Assembly (NCBI GenBank): GCA_029778535.1
Contig: JAKOQB010000124.1
Coordinates: 95,866 to 159,865, forward strand
Direction of reading: 5' to 3'
Source: Pseudomonadota bacterium
GTDB lineage: Bacteria > Pseudomonadota > Gammaproteobacteria > Burkholderiales > Burkholderiaceae_F
Length of the DNA: 64,000 nucleotides
Positions 34,376 to 42,737 of this stretch are shown one piece after another; positions within the stretch are counted from its first letter, which is position 1; each line of letters starts with the position of its first letter. The notes beneath the pieces were generated by a model. It was not told the origin of the DNA. It saw nothing but the letters and a program-made list of their open reading frames with translations, and ran no database searches. The position numbers were made by a program, and so were the translations under genes.

Positions 34376-35071
34376 CTACTTCGCCGCCGCCTTCACCGCG
34401 GCGCGCAGCGCGTCGGCCTGCGGGTTTGACACCGTGCGCTTGACCAGGATGTCGATCGGCGTCACCTTGCGTCCGTAGTAGGCGTTGTTCAACGAGTCGC
34501 GCACGTCGATCACCGAGCCTTCGAGGCTGATGCCGGCGAACGCGCCCTTGGAGCGCGAGAAGCTCATCATGTCGCTCGTGAACGTCACGCCGCCGCCCTG
34601 CCCGATCGGCCCGGCCGCGATCGACGCGTCGGACCCGAGTTTGAACCGGTTGCCGTACAGGCCGTCGAGCGCCTTCTGGCTGTTGACAAGGATCGCGACC
34701 TCGGCCGCCTCGCCGCCGAATTGCACGCCGATGCTCGCCGAGCCGATCGTGTAGAAGGCCGGCCCGACCCAGTTGTCGCCGTCGCGCACCAGCAGCACGC
34801 CGGTGCCGCCCGAGCCGCCGATGAAGAAACCGCCTTTGAGGATCTGCGGGAAGATCAGCACCGCGCGCGCCTGCTTCAGCCCCGCGCGCAGCGCCCCCAT
34901 GTTCTTGTCGGCCGCCAGCGACTCGAGCGAGATGCGCGCCTTGTCGACTACGCCGCGCGCCTCGGACGCGTCATCGGCACGTGCGGCCGGCAGCACCAGC
35001 GATGCGGCCACGGCGAGTGCGGCCTGGCCGACACGGCGCCGGCCGGGTTGCAGCAACGTGCGTTCTTTCAT
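34376..35071 (-). CDS. SYLF (Ysc84) domain lipid-binding protein
   Basis: A 231-residue exported protein. A signal peptide with an Arg pair spans residues 1-32 (ending AARA). The SYLF/Ysc84 domain follows: ARAVLIFPQILKGGFFIGGS, GVLLVRDGDNWVGPAFYTIG and GGGVTFTSDMMSFSRSKGAF. Eukaryotic relatives bind phosphoinositides; the bacterial role is unknown. The ATG at 35071 has AGGAGA before it. Confidence 0.9.
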   Translation of the reverse strand: MKERTLLQPGRRRVGQAALAVAASLVLPAARADDASEARGVVDKARISLESLAADKNMGALRAGLKQARAVLIFPQILKGGFFIGGSGGTGVLLVRDGDNWVGPAFYTIGSASIGVQFGGEAAEVAILVNSQKALDGLYGNRFKLGSDASIAAGPIGQGGGVTFTSDMMSFSRSKGAFAGISLEGSVIDVRDSLNNAYYGRKVTPIDILVKRTVSNPQADALRAAVKAAAK

Positions 35072-35195
35072 GGTCGTTCTCCTTTGCATTGATATCGGAT
35101 TGGAGGCGCAGCGCGGACCGATGGTTCATCGCGCGTTGGCGGGACGGAGTGCCCGATCGATGTTTCGGCCGGATCGATCGGCGCCGGCTGAAAGG

Positions 35196-35390
35196 TCATG
35201 CCTCGCCGTCGCGCGCCGGTACGCCGTGCTGCACGGCCCATTCCTTCGCCTTCGCGATCGCGATCCGGATCGCCTTGCCTTCGTCCATGCCTTCGTCGAG
35301 CAGCGCATTGGCGATCTCGATCGCCTTGGCGCGCGCGGGCTCGCTCAGGTGGCGCATCGACGCGGGGTAGTCAAACTCGGTCCAGGGCAT
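35196..35390 (-). CDS. Small YdaT-like stress-type protein
   Basis: A 64-residue soluble protein, MPWTEFDYPASMRHL at the start, then AKAIEIANALLDEGMDEGKA and IRIAIAKAKEWA. This resembles the short proteins related to Bacillus YdaT, whose function is not known but which often lie among general stress genes. Neighbours here (hsp20, Raf-inhibitor-like, SYLF) fit that setting. The ATG at 35390 is chosen over 35408 because it starts the conserved MPW. Confidence 0.7.
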   Translation of the reverse strand: MPWTEFDYPASMRHLSEPARAKAIEIANALLDEGMDEGKAIRIAIAKAKEWAVQHGVPARDGEA

Positions 35391-35501
35391 CGGTCGAACC
35401 CGTCGCAATGCGCGCAGATTAGCGCGATCACCGCGCGCGGTGTTCGACCCAACGCAAATAGGCCGCGCGCTGCGCGGCTTCTTTGTGAAGCAGCACGGCG
35501 G

Positions 35502-35873
35502 TCAGGGGTGCGCGTGTTGCCCCTTCGCGTAGTCGACCATGCCCTGGAAATCGACCACCACCGCGGCCTCGTTGCCGACCACCCAGGCGTCATGGCCCGA
35601 GGGCAGCAGCGACACGTCGCCGGGGCGGCATTCGAGCTCGGTGCCGTCGTCCATCTTCACCATCAGCACGCCCGACACGTGGTACTGGAAGTGCGGCGCC
35701 TCGCAGCTCTTCGTGTTCGCGAGCGGCTGCACCGAGGTCAGCCAGCGCCAGCCCGGCTCGAAGATCGCGCGGCCGACGGTAGCGCCGCCGATGTTGACCA
35801 GTTCGAGCCGCCCCTTCGGAAATTCGCGCACGTCGTCGGGCTGGCCGAAATGCTTCAGTTCCGCCTTGTTCAT
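35502..35873 (-). CDS. Cupin-domain protein
   Basis: A 123-residue single-cupin protein. The second cupin motif is seen in LECRPGDVSLLPSGHDAWVV and the first around PHFQYHVSGVLMVKMDDG; only some usual metal-ligand His are present (His in PHFQYHVSG). A GAGGAG Shine-Dalgarno precedes the ATG at 35873. It lies 11 bp after the secreted-protein gene at 35885 and is probably co-transcribed with it. Ligand unknown. Confidence 0.82.
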   Translation of the reverse strand: MNKAELKHFGQPDDVREFPKGRLELVNIGGATVGRAIFEPGWRWLTSVQPLANTKSCEAPHFQYHVSGVLMVKMDDGTELECRPGDVSLLPSGHDAWVVGNEAAVVVDFQGMVDYAKGQHAHP

Positions 35874-35884
35874 CTGCAGTCTCC

Positions 35885-36295
35885 TCATCTTCTCAGACCG
35901 GCGACGACCCAGTTCTCGACCGGTGCCTTGCCGGGTTGAACCATGGTTGCGGTGGCGTCGAGCTTGTCGCCGCGCACCACGCCCGACCATTCGAGCTTGC
36001 CGTACTTCGGGCTTTCGGTGGTCGCTTCGAAGCGGATTGCGCCGCCGTCGTTCGACACGATGCGGTACGTCGCGTCGCCGTAGCCGTACTTGTCGCACGC
36101 AGTCGACCTGAACCGCCCGCCGGCAAAGATCAGCGTGTCGGCGTCGCCGCGCGTCTTGCCGCGCTCGATGAACACGCCCTCGAACGCCTTGCCATCGAGC
36201 GGCGACTGCGCCAGCGCCGCGCCCGCCGCCAGGGCGAGCGCGCACAGGGCAGCGGACGCCGCCCGGCACCGCAGCACATCCATTGCAAGTTTCAT
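35885..36295 (-). CDS. Small exported protein of unknown function
   Basis: A 136-residue protein with an N-terminal signal peptide ending ALAQ (residue 30). The mature part has two short blocks, GVFIERGKTRGDADTLIFAG and KLEWSGVVRGDKLDATATMV, that look like a small beta barrel. I recognise no family with confidence. It begins the two-gene unit with the cupin protein and is divergent from the LuxR regulator across 123 bp. Confidence 0.7.
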   Translation of the reverse strand: MKLAMDVLRCRAASAALCALALAAGAALAQSPLDGKAFEGVFIERGKTRGDADTLIFAGGRFRSTACDKYGYGDATYRIVSNDGGAIRFEATTESPKYGKLEWSGVVRGDKLDATATMVQPGKAPVENWVVAGLRR

Positions 36296-36418
36296 GTATC
36301 ACCTCCGTTCAGCGTTCATCCGCCGGCGCGCACGGCGCGCGCCGCGAGCTATAGTGTTTGCCACCCCGGCACGAACGCCCATACGCATTCCGGCGTACGC
36401 GGCGCGGAGGCGATGGCG

Positions 36419-37528
36419 ATGACCGCATCCTCGGCAAGCCTGCTGTCCGCGAGCGACCTGCAGCGCGCGCTCGACTTCCTGCGCGCGCAGCGCGCCGAGG
36501 CGCCGACGATGGTCGAGTTCGCGCGCTCGGCGATCGCGGGGCTGGCGGGACTGGTCGGCGCCGATCTGGTCACGCTCAGTTACTGCGACCTGCGCGCCGG
36601 AACGCGCAGCGTGGTCACCTGGCCCGACCAGTCGCTGTCGGACGACGACGTTGCCTGCTTCAACCGCTTCTTCCAGAGCCATCCGCTGGTGCGCCACCAC
36701 GCGACGCACGCCGGCGCCGGTTCGCATCGCATCTCCGATTCACTGCCGGATACGAGCTTCCGCCGCACCGCGCTCTATGCCGACTATTACCGCAAGATCG
36801 GCATCGACTACGTGGTCGCGGTGCCGGTGCACGTCGATGCGGCGCGGCTGGTGAGCTTCGTTCTCAATCGCGCGCGGCGCGATTTCTCCGACCGCGACTG
36901 CGCACTGCTCGACACGCTGCGCTTTCAGCTGGGCGCCGAATACATGGCGCAGGAAACGCGGCTGCGCGCGCGGCGCACAATGGCGCAACTGAACGACGTT
37001 CTGATGGGCGCCGGCATGGCGGTGATCGTGCTCGACCGCAGCCGGCGCGTGACGCGCAGTTCGGAGCAGGCGCTGAAGTGGCTCGCGTACGCGGGGTTCG
37101 CGGGCAACGTGCGCATCGGCGCGCGGCTGCCCGAGCCGATCGACCGCTGGATGCGAACGCGGCTCGAGCCGTCGTGGGCGATGTTCGATCCCGGACCGCT
37201 GGTGCTCGCCACCGCGGCGCACACGCTGAAGCTGCACCTGCTGCAGGGCGACGCTGCGCTGACGCTGATGCTCGAATGCGTCGCGCAGGACCATGCGCCG
37301 GCGCGCGACTACGGGCTGACCGCGCGCGAGCGCGAGATCCTGCGCTGGCTCGCCGCCGGCAAGAGCAACGCGGAGATCGCGGCGATCCTTTCGATCCGTC
37401 CGCGCACGGTGCACAAGCACCTGGAGCACGTGTTCCGCAAGCTCGGCGTGGAGAATCGCACGGCGGCGGTGCTGCGCGCGCTGGAGATCGCGCGCGAGCC
37501 GGCCGTCACCGCGCCGGCAGCGGAATGA
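36419..37528 (+). CDS. LuxR-family transcriptional regulator with GAF-like sensor
   Basis: A 369-residue regulator. The N-terminal 170 residues look like a GAF/PAS-type sensor (ADLVTLSYCDLRAGTRSVV, then DYVVAVPVHVDAARLVSFVL). The C-terminal LuxR helix-turn-helix is at about 300-355: LTAREREILRWLAAGKSNAEI, shortened here, then TVHKHLEHVFRKLGVENRTA. A GGAGG lies 8 bp before the ATG at 36419 and only 2 bp before the ATG at 36413, so 36419 is preferred. Signal unknown; the divergent exported-protein/cupin unit is the nearest possible target. Confidence 0.87.
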   Translation: MTASSASLLSASDLQRALDFLRAQRAEAPTMVEFARSAIAGLAGLVGADLVTLSYCDLRAGTRSVVTWPDQSLSDDDVACFNRFFQSHPLVRHHATHAGAGSHRISDSLPDTSFRRTALYADYYRKIGIDYVVAVPVHVDAARLVSFVLNRARRDFSDRDCALLDTLRFQLGAEYMAQETRLRARRTMAQLNDVLMGAGMAVIVLDRSRRVTRSSEQALKWLAYAGFAGNVRIGARLPEPIDRWMRTRLEPSWAMFDPGPLVLATAAHTLKLHLLQGDAALTLMLECVAQDHAPARDYGLTAREREILRWLAAGKSNAEIAAILSIRPRTVHKHLEHVFRKLGVENRTAAVLRALEIAREPAVTAPAAE

Positions 37529-38393
37529 ACTCGGTCTCGCCTTCGATCGCGCCGAAGCGCGTACGCGCCGCGGGGTCGCCGTAGCGCAGCCAGTCAGCTT
37601 TCGCCGCGTCGAGCTTTGCGCGCGAGCCGGCGACGAAGTTCCAGAAGATCAGCCGCTCGCCGACCGGCGCGCCGCCAAGCAGCATCGCGCGCGCGGCGCG
37701 CCGGGCGCGTACGGTGACATCCACTTTCGGCGTGAGCACCGCCATCTGGCCGGCCGCGAGCGACTGCCCGCCGATTTCGATCTCGCCGTCGACCACGTAG
37801 ACCGCGCGCTCGGGATGCTCGGCGGCAATCACGAGCGCAGCGGCGGGATCGAACTTCAGCGCGCAATACAGTGTTGGCGACAGCACGCCGACCGGTGACC
37901 GCGCGCCGAACGCGGTGCCGGCGATCACGTCGATAGTGGCGCCCGGCCGCTCGATCCGCGGCAGCGCGGCGGCCGGATGGTGTTCGAACGACGGCGCGTC
38001 GTCCTCGTGCGCCAGAGGCAGCGCGACCCAGGTCTGCACGCCGTGCGCGCGGCTGCCGCGCGCGATGAGGTCCGGCGGCGTGCGCTCCGAATGCACGATG
38101 CCGCGGCCGGCCGTCATCCAGTTGACGTCGCCCGGCGCGATCCGCTGCACGGTGCCGAGCGAATCGCGATGCACGAACTCGCCCTCGAACAGATATGTGA
38201 CCGTCGCCAGCCCGATGTGCGGATGCGGCCGCACGTCGACGCCGCGGCCCGGGGCAAATGCCGCCGGGCCCATGTGGTCGACGAAGATGAACGGCCCGAC
38301 CATGCGTTGCGCCGCCGCCGGCAGCACGCGCAGCACCTTGAAGCCGCCGAGGTCGGTTTCGCGGCCCCGGATCAGGTGCTCGATCGCGTTCAT
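37506..38393 (-). CDS. Pirin family protein
   Basis: A 295-residue bicupin of the pirin family. Metal-binding residues are visible in VDVRPHPHIGLATVTYLFEG and the following GDVNWMTAGRGIVHSER, which is a strong pirin signature. Some bacterial pirins have quercetinase activity or bind metabolic enzymes. The frame extends 43 codons upstream through a 78-bp duplicated repeat without a stop; the conserved N-terminus starts MNAIEHLIRGRE at 38393, and the repeat supplies GAAGGGGG as its Shine-Dalgarno. The 3' end overlaps the convergent LuxR gene by 23 bp. Confidence 0.9.
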   Translation of the reverse strand: MNAIEHLIRGRETDLGGFKVLRVLPAAAQRMVGPFIFVDHMGPAAFAPGRGVDVRPHPHIGLATVTYLFEGEFVHRDSLGTVQRIAPGDVNWMTAGRGIVHSERTPPDLIARGSRAHGVQTWVALPLAHEDDAPSFEHHPAAALPRIERPGATIDVIAGTAFGARSPVGVLSPTLYCALKFDPAAALVIAAEHPERAVYVVDGEIEIGGQSLAAGQMAVLTPKVDVTVRARRAARAMLLGGAPVGERLIFWNFVAGSRAKLDAAKADWLRYGDPAARTRFGAIEGETEFIPLPAR

Positions 38394-38545
38394 ATGACCC
38401 CCTTCGCGCCTGCGGCGCTGTCCCCCCAAGGGGGAGCGAGCCATCTTGGGGCGGCCCGGCGATGGCTTCATATGACCCCCTTCGCGCCTGCGGCGCTGTC
38501 CCCCCAAGGGGGAGCGAGCCATCTTGGGGCGGCCCGGCGATGGCT
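38389..38545. repeat. Tandem duplication of a 78-bp dispersed-type repeat
   Basis: The 78-bp unit starting near 38389 is followed by a second copy; periodicity is perfect over 157 bp. Each unit contains CCCCCTT...AAGGGGG-type palindromic blocks (TCCCCCCAAGGGGGA) and GATGGCT at its end. Similar CCCCCTTGGGGGG-containing repeats are familiar between genes in Burkholderiales. The unit equals 26 codons and stays open in the pirin frame. Confidence 0.93.
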
Positions 38546-38586
38546 CATGCGCCGCAGGTTAGCGCGGCCGCGCGCTCAGCGGAATC

Positions 38587-38796
38587 TCACAGCAGGACAA
38601 GACCAAGGCAGCACGCGCCAAGCATCAGCCACAGGCTGCCGCGGGCGGGCGCGGAGCGCGCCGCAGGCGGCGCCTTGATGCGCGCGCGGCGACGGGGCCG
38701 CAGGCTCATCCCGTGCTGCATCTGCAGCGCGGCCAGCACCCATTGCTCGATGCGCACCTCATTGACAAGGTAATCGTCGGCCTGCACTGCATCCAT
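38587..38796 (-). CDS. Small tail-anchored protein, unknown function
   Basis: A 69-residue protein starting MDAVQADDYLVNEVRIEQW, with a basic middle (RPRRRARIK) and a C-terminal hydrophobic segment (SLWLMLGACCLGLVLL) that could anchor it in the inner membrane. A GGGAG sequence precedes the ATG. No family recognised; the reading frame is supported by the good ribosome binding site and amphipathic layout only. Confidence 0.5.
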   Translation of the reverse strand: MDAVQADDYLVNEVRIEQWVLAALQMQHGMSLRPRRRARIKAPPAARSAPARGSLWLMLGACCLGLVLL

Positions 38797-38904
38797 CGCC
38801 CGTCTCCCGTTGGCGCCGTCCCCACGGCAGGCCGCAGTGTGCGCAACGGTTGACCGCGCGTCAGCCGAATATTCGGCTCGAGCGAATATTCACGCGCGAA
38901 CGCG

Positions 38905-40431
38905 TCAGGCGAGAAAGATCCTGTACGCCGGGTTGTCGGTCTCGTCCCAGTGCCGGTAGCCGAGATTGGCGAGGAACTCGCGGAACTCACGCCGCTCGCC
39001 CTTCGGCACCTGCAGGCCAACCAGCACGCGCGAGTAGTCGGCGCCCTGGTTGCGGTAGTGGAACATCGAGATGTTCCACGACGGCGCCATGCTGTTGAGG
39101 AACTTCATCAGCGCGCCCGGCCGCTCGGGGAACTCGAAGCGGTAGATCAACTCGCCTTGCGCGAGCGCGCTCCTGCCGCCGACCATGTAGCGGATGTGCT
39201 CCTCGGCCAGCTCGTCGTGCGTCAGATCGACGGTCGCATAGCCGTGGCCGCGGAATGTCTTCGCCAGCTTTTCGTTGTCGCCCGCGCTGGCGGTCGCGAT
39301 GCCGACGAACACGTGCGCGATCCGCGCGTCCGAGATGCGGTAGTTGAACTCGGTCACGTTGCGGTTGCCGACCAGCTCGCAGAAGCGCCGGAAGCTGCCG
39401 CGCTCCTCGGGGATCGTCACCGCGAACAGCGCCTCGCGCGCCTCGCCGACCTCGGTGCGCTCGGCGACGAAGCGCAGGCGGTCGAAGTTCATGTTGGCGC
39501 CGCTCAACACGGCGACCAGCGTGCGGCCCTTGAGCTTCCCGCGCGCGACATACGCCTTCATGCCGGCGATCGCCAGCGCGCCGGCCGGCTCCAGGATCGA
39601 GCGCGTGTCCTGGAACACGTCCTTGATCGCGGCGCAGATCGCGTCGGTGTCGGCCAGCACGATCTCGTCGACGAATTCCTTCGCGAGCCGGAACGTCTCC
39701 TCGCCGACCTGGCGCACCGCGGTGCCGTCGGAGAACAGCCCCACGTCGTGCAGCGTGACGCGCCGATTCGCTTCGAGCGAACGCGCCATCGCGTCGGAGT
39801 CGACGGTCTGCACGCCGATCACCTTGATCTGCGGCGCCAGGGCCTTGATGTACGCACCGACGCCCGCGATCAGCCCTCCGCCGCCGATGGCGACGAACAC
39901 CGCCTCGAGCGGCCCGTGGTCGCCGGGGTGGTGCTGGCGCAGGATCTCCATCGCCACCGTGCCCTGGCCGGCGATCACGTCCGGATCGTCGAACGGATGC
40001 ACGAATGTGAGCTTGTGCTTTGCCTGCAGTTCGAGCGCGTGCGCGGCGGCGTCGGAGTACGAATCGCCGTGCAGAACGACTTCGGCGCCGCGCGCGCACA
40101 CCGCGTCGACCTTCACCTGCGGCGTCGTCACCGGCATCACGATCACCGCGCGGCAGACGAGCTTCTGCGCCGCCAGCGCCACGCCCTGCGCGTGGTTGCC
40201 GGCGCTGGCCGCGATCACGCCGCGCTTCAACTGCTCGCGCGGCAGCCGCGCCATCTTGTTGTAGGCGCCGCGGAGCTTGAAGCTCTTGACCGGCTGCAGG
40301 TCCTCGCGCTTGAGCAGCACGCGGTTGCCGAGCCGCTCCGACAGCTTCGGCGCGTCTTCCAGAGGCGATTCGATCGCCACGTCGTACACGCGCGCGGTCA
40401 GGATCCGGCGCAGGTATTCGTGGGCAGGCAT
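38905..40431 (-). CDS. ilvA: Threonine ammonia-lyase, biosynthetic
   Basis: A 508-residue PLP enzyme making 2-oxobutanoate from threonine, first step to isoleucine. The PLP lysine is Lys52 in VKSFKLRGAYNK, with SAGNHAQGVA and GGGGLIAGV as the substrate and phosphate loops. The C-terminal 170 residues contain two ACT-like regulatory domains (EERGSFRRFCELVG and ERPGALMKFLNSM), so isoleucine feedback control is expected. The ATG at 40431 fits the family; it is divergent from the EF-P-like gene. Confidence 0.95.
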   Translation of the reverse strand: MPAHEYLRRILTARVYDVAIESPLEDAPKLSERLGNRVLLKREDLQPVKSFKLRGAYNKMARLPREQLKRGVIAASAGNHAQGVALAAQKLVCRAVIVMPVTTPQVKVDAVCARGAEVVLHGDSYSDAAAHALELQAKHKLTFVHPFDDPDVIAGQGTVAMEILRQHHPGDHGPLEAVFVAIGGGGLIAGVGAYIKALAPQIKVIGVQTVDSDAMARSLEANRRVTLHDVGLFSDGTAVRQVGEETFRLAKEFVDEIVLADTDAICAAIKDVFQDTRSILEPAGALAIAGMKAYVARGKLKGRTLVAVLSGANMNFDRLRFVAERTEVGEAREALFAVTIPEERGSFRRFCELVGNRNVTEFNYRISDARIAHVFVGIATASAGDNEKLAKTFRGHGYATVDLTHDELAEEHIRYMVGGRSALAQGELIYRFEFPERPGALMKFLNSMAPSWNISMFHYRNQGADYSRVLVGLQVPKGERREFREFLANLGYRHWDETDNPAYRIFLA

Positions 40432-40513
40432 GGCATCGGCGGTTGAACTAGTTGCGGAGTGTACGGGCGCGCGCGCCGGCGCGAAGATAATGTCACCGAC
40501 GGAAAGGACGACC

Positions 40514-41083
40514 ATGCTGGCATCCGAACTGCGCACGGGATCCGTGCTTCGCTTCGAGGGCGAGTTCTACCGGGTGATCGACGCGTCGTCGCACGCCGGC
40601 GGCGGCCAGCTCGGCGGCGTGGTGCACGCCAAGCTGCTGAACCTGCGCTCGCGCCACAGCGTCGAGCGCCGCTTCCGCCCGGACGAGCGGCTCGAGGCGG
40701 TCGAAGTCGACCGCGCGCGCTGGCAGTTCATCTATGCCGACGGCGACGACTACTACTTCATGAATCCCGAGACCTACGAGCAGCTGCCGATTGCTGCCGC
40801 CACGCTCGGCGCGGCGAAGGCGTTCGTCCATCCGGGGCTGGAAGCGACGGTCGAGAGCTACGAGGGCCGGCCGCTGTACGTCGTGCTGCCCGAGGCGGTC
40901 GAGCTGCAGGTGGCCGAGACCGCGGAGCCGACGCACCAGCGCGAGACGAGCGCGATGAAGTCGGCGAAGCTCGACAACGGCGTCGAGGTGCTGGTGCCGC
41001 TGTTCATCAAGACCGGCGACCGCGTGCGGATCGAAACGGCGAGCGGGAGGTATCTGGAGCGGGCGAAGGCGAAGGGTGGGTGA
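40514..41083 (+). CDS. Elongation factor P-like protein lacking the modifiable loop residue
   Basis: A 189-residue protein with the three EF-P beta-barrel domains: KOW-like (1-62), OB (about 65-128, with YADGDDYYFMNPETYEQLP) and the C-terminal domain (130-189, with GVEVLVPLFIKTGDRVRIET). The loop that in EF-P carries Lys34 or Arg32 reads SSHAGGGQLGG here, so no Lys or Arg is available for beta-lysylation, rhamnosylation or similar modification. Overall it is a full-length EF-P paralogue. A second, canonical efp elsewhere in the genome is expected. GGAAAGG lies before the ATG. Confidence 0.85.
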   Translation: MLASELRTGSVLRFEGEFYRVIDASSHAGGGQLGGVVHAKLLNLRSRHSVERRFRPDERLEAVEVDRARWQFIYADGDDYYFMNPETYEQLPIAAATLGAAKAFVHPGLEATVESYEGRPLYVVLPEAVELQVAETAEPTHQRETSAMKSAKLDNGVEVLVPLFIKTGDRVRIETASGRYLERAKAKGG

Positions 41084-41135
41084 CCGCCAAGGTTGATCCT
41101 ATGATGCGCCAGCATCAATTCATCAGCCAGCGGCG

Positions 41136-41375
41136 ATGCGAACCACCCTCGATATCGACGACGACGTGCTGCTCGCGGCCAAGGAGCGCGCCCGCAAGGA
41201 GAAGATCTCCACCGGTGCAGCGTTGACCCAGATGGCGCGCGCCGGCCGGCATCGGACCACCGGCGCGGCGCGGCGCGGCAAGAAGTTTCCGTTCGGCATC
41301 ACGCCATTGCCGAGTCGCGGCGAAATCATCACCAACGAGCACGTCAATCGCCTGCGCGACGAGCTGGGCATCTGA
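41136..41375 (+). CDS. VapB-like antitoxin
   Basis: A 79-residue protein opening MRTTLDIDDDVLLAAKERAR, the ribbon-helix-helix pattern of VapB/CopG antitoxins, then KEKISTGAALTQMAR. The basic C-terminal half would wrap the toxin. Its TGA stop is followed directly by the GTG of the PIN-domain gene with no spacer, which is typical of coupled toxin-antitoxin genes. Confidence 0.85.
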   Translation: MRTTLDIDDDVLLAAKERARKEKISTGAALTQMARAGRHRTTGAARRGKKFPFGITPLPSRGEIITNEHVNRLRDELGI

Positions 41376-41807
41376 GTGCGCGCGTTGCTCGACGTCAATG
41401 TCCTGATCGCGCTGTTCGATGCCGATCACGCGTTCGCCGAGCGCGCCAATGCCTGGGTCGCGCGCGAGCGACCTGCGATCGCCACCTGTCCCCTGACGGA
41501 GAACGGCGTGGTCTGCATCATGAGCAGCGCCGGCTACAGCATCCGCGCGAAGCAGCCGATCGCGGCAATCGCCGCGCTGCTGCGCGAAGCGTGTCGCGTC
41601 AATGACCACGAATTCTGGCCCGACGACATTTCGCTGCGCGACGAGAGCGTTTTCGACATGACGCGCCTGCACGGGCCGCGCCAGATCACCTACGCCTGCC
41701 TGCTCGCGCTGGCGATCGCGCACGGCGGCCGCTTCGTCACCTTCGACGACGCGATCCCGCTGTCGGCCGTCCGCGGGGCGACGAAGAAGCACCTCCTAGT
41801 GCTGTAG
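41376..41807 (+). CDS. VapC-like PIN-domain toxin
   Basis: A 143-residue PIN-domain ribonuclease, GTG start. Acidic residues fit the active site: LLDVNVLIALFDADH (first Asp), LTENGVVCI (Glu), and FDDAIP near the end (Asp pair). The TA_VapC pattern with LHGPRQITYACLLALA before the last strand is common in this subgroup. It differs clearly from the toxin at 801-1247, so the two pairs are independent acquisitions. Confidence 0.87.
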   Translation: MRALLDVNVLIALFDADHAFAERANAWVARERPAIATCPLTENGVVCIMSSAGYSIRAKQPIAAIAALLREACRVNDHEFWPDDISLRDESVFDMTRLHGPRQITYACLLALAIAHGGRFVTFDDAIPLSAVRGATKKHLLVL

Positions 41808-41869
41808 CGGCTCCGATCGCCTCGGGCGCCGCATCTGCGGCGTCGAGGGGCAGCGGAGAACGTTCCGAT

Positions 41870-42088
41870 TCAGTCGCGCGCATCCGCCAGCGCGAGCCGG
41901 TAGGCATCCTCGACCGAAAGCGGCGCGCCCGCGCGCTGCCACTGCTCGATCTCGTCGAGCCGCAGGTGCGCGGCCAACCGCTGCAGACTCTGCTCGCGCG
42001 CGCCGGGACTGGCAGGCTTGCCGCCGACGAACAACTGCCGCTCGACGGATCTGACTTCGCAGCGGCCAAATCGAAATGTCCCCGGCAC
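41870..42088 (-). pseudogene. Remnant of a winged-helix/ATPase-type regulator
   Basis: A 72-codon frame, GTG start at 42088 after a GGAGGAGAG Shine-Dalgarno. The first 29 residues (FRFGRCEVRSVERQLFVGG) are the opening strands of an OmpR/CadC-type winged helix, but the domain breaks off. The last 36 residues (EIEQWQRAGAPLSVEDAY and following) resemble the extreme C-terminus of large winged-helix/AAA/TPR regulators. I infer that the middle of a protein of perhaps 900 residues has been deleted in frame. The 292-bp stretch to the next start holds no gene. Confidence 0.6.
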
Positions 42089-42380
42089 GGACTCTCCTCC
42101 TGCGCGATGCCATTAAAGCCCGGCGGCGCCGGTCGATTCAACCCGCGGGTGCGCGATTCATAACGTTTCAGGCGCGAATTCAGGTCCGTAAAGGACTTCT
42201 GCAGGGGCACCGGCGCACAGACCGGCCACGCGTCGAACGTCCTGGTCGCAAGGCGCTGACGCCGGAAACCCTTGACGCCACGCTGCCGGCGCTTCTCGGG
42301 CAGCACACGCACCGTCCGGCGCCCGGGTTCGACGCGATTCGGAAGCCGCTGGTGCCCCCTCAACAAACCGGAGAGCCGAA

Positions 42381-42737
42381 ATGAACGAAACCTGCAAAGC
42401 CATGCTCGGATCAGTCCTCTTCCTCGCCGGAGCGAGCTCCTCGATGGCCGGCGCCGCCCAGTCGATGCCGGCCGAGACCCTGCTCGCTGCGGCGCCCGAT
42501 AGCTCAAGATCGATCGTCGCCGATCCGATCCGGATCGTCGCGCGCCGTCTGCCGGCGTATCCCGTCGACGCACGCATCGACGCAGTGGAGGGCCGAGTGC
42601 TGTTGCGCTACACGGTGCAGACCGACGGGACGGTCAACGCGATCGAGACGCTCGACAGCCAACCCCCGTTCGTGTTCACGCGGCGCTCGCATTCCGAGCC
42701 GGCGCGCCGAGAGCAGCCGCCCGGTACCATCGGGCGC
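42381..42737 (+). pseudogene. Truncated TonB-like secreted protein, running in frame into srkA
   Basis: From an ATG with GGAGAG before it, the frame encodes a signal peptide (MNETCKAMLGSVLFLAGASS, then SMAGAA) and a TonB C-terminal-like half: RRLPAYPVDARIDAVEGRV, then LLRYTVQTDGTVNAIETLDS. The second half of that fold, normally about 40 residues, is missing, and there is no stop codon before the srkA ATG. Either a truncated gene or part of a fusion; as a signal-peptide-bearing protein a fusion to a cytosolic kinase would be odd, so truncation is favoured. Confidence 0.6.
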
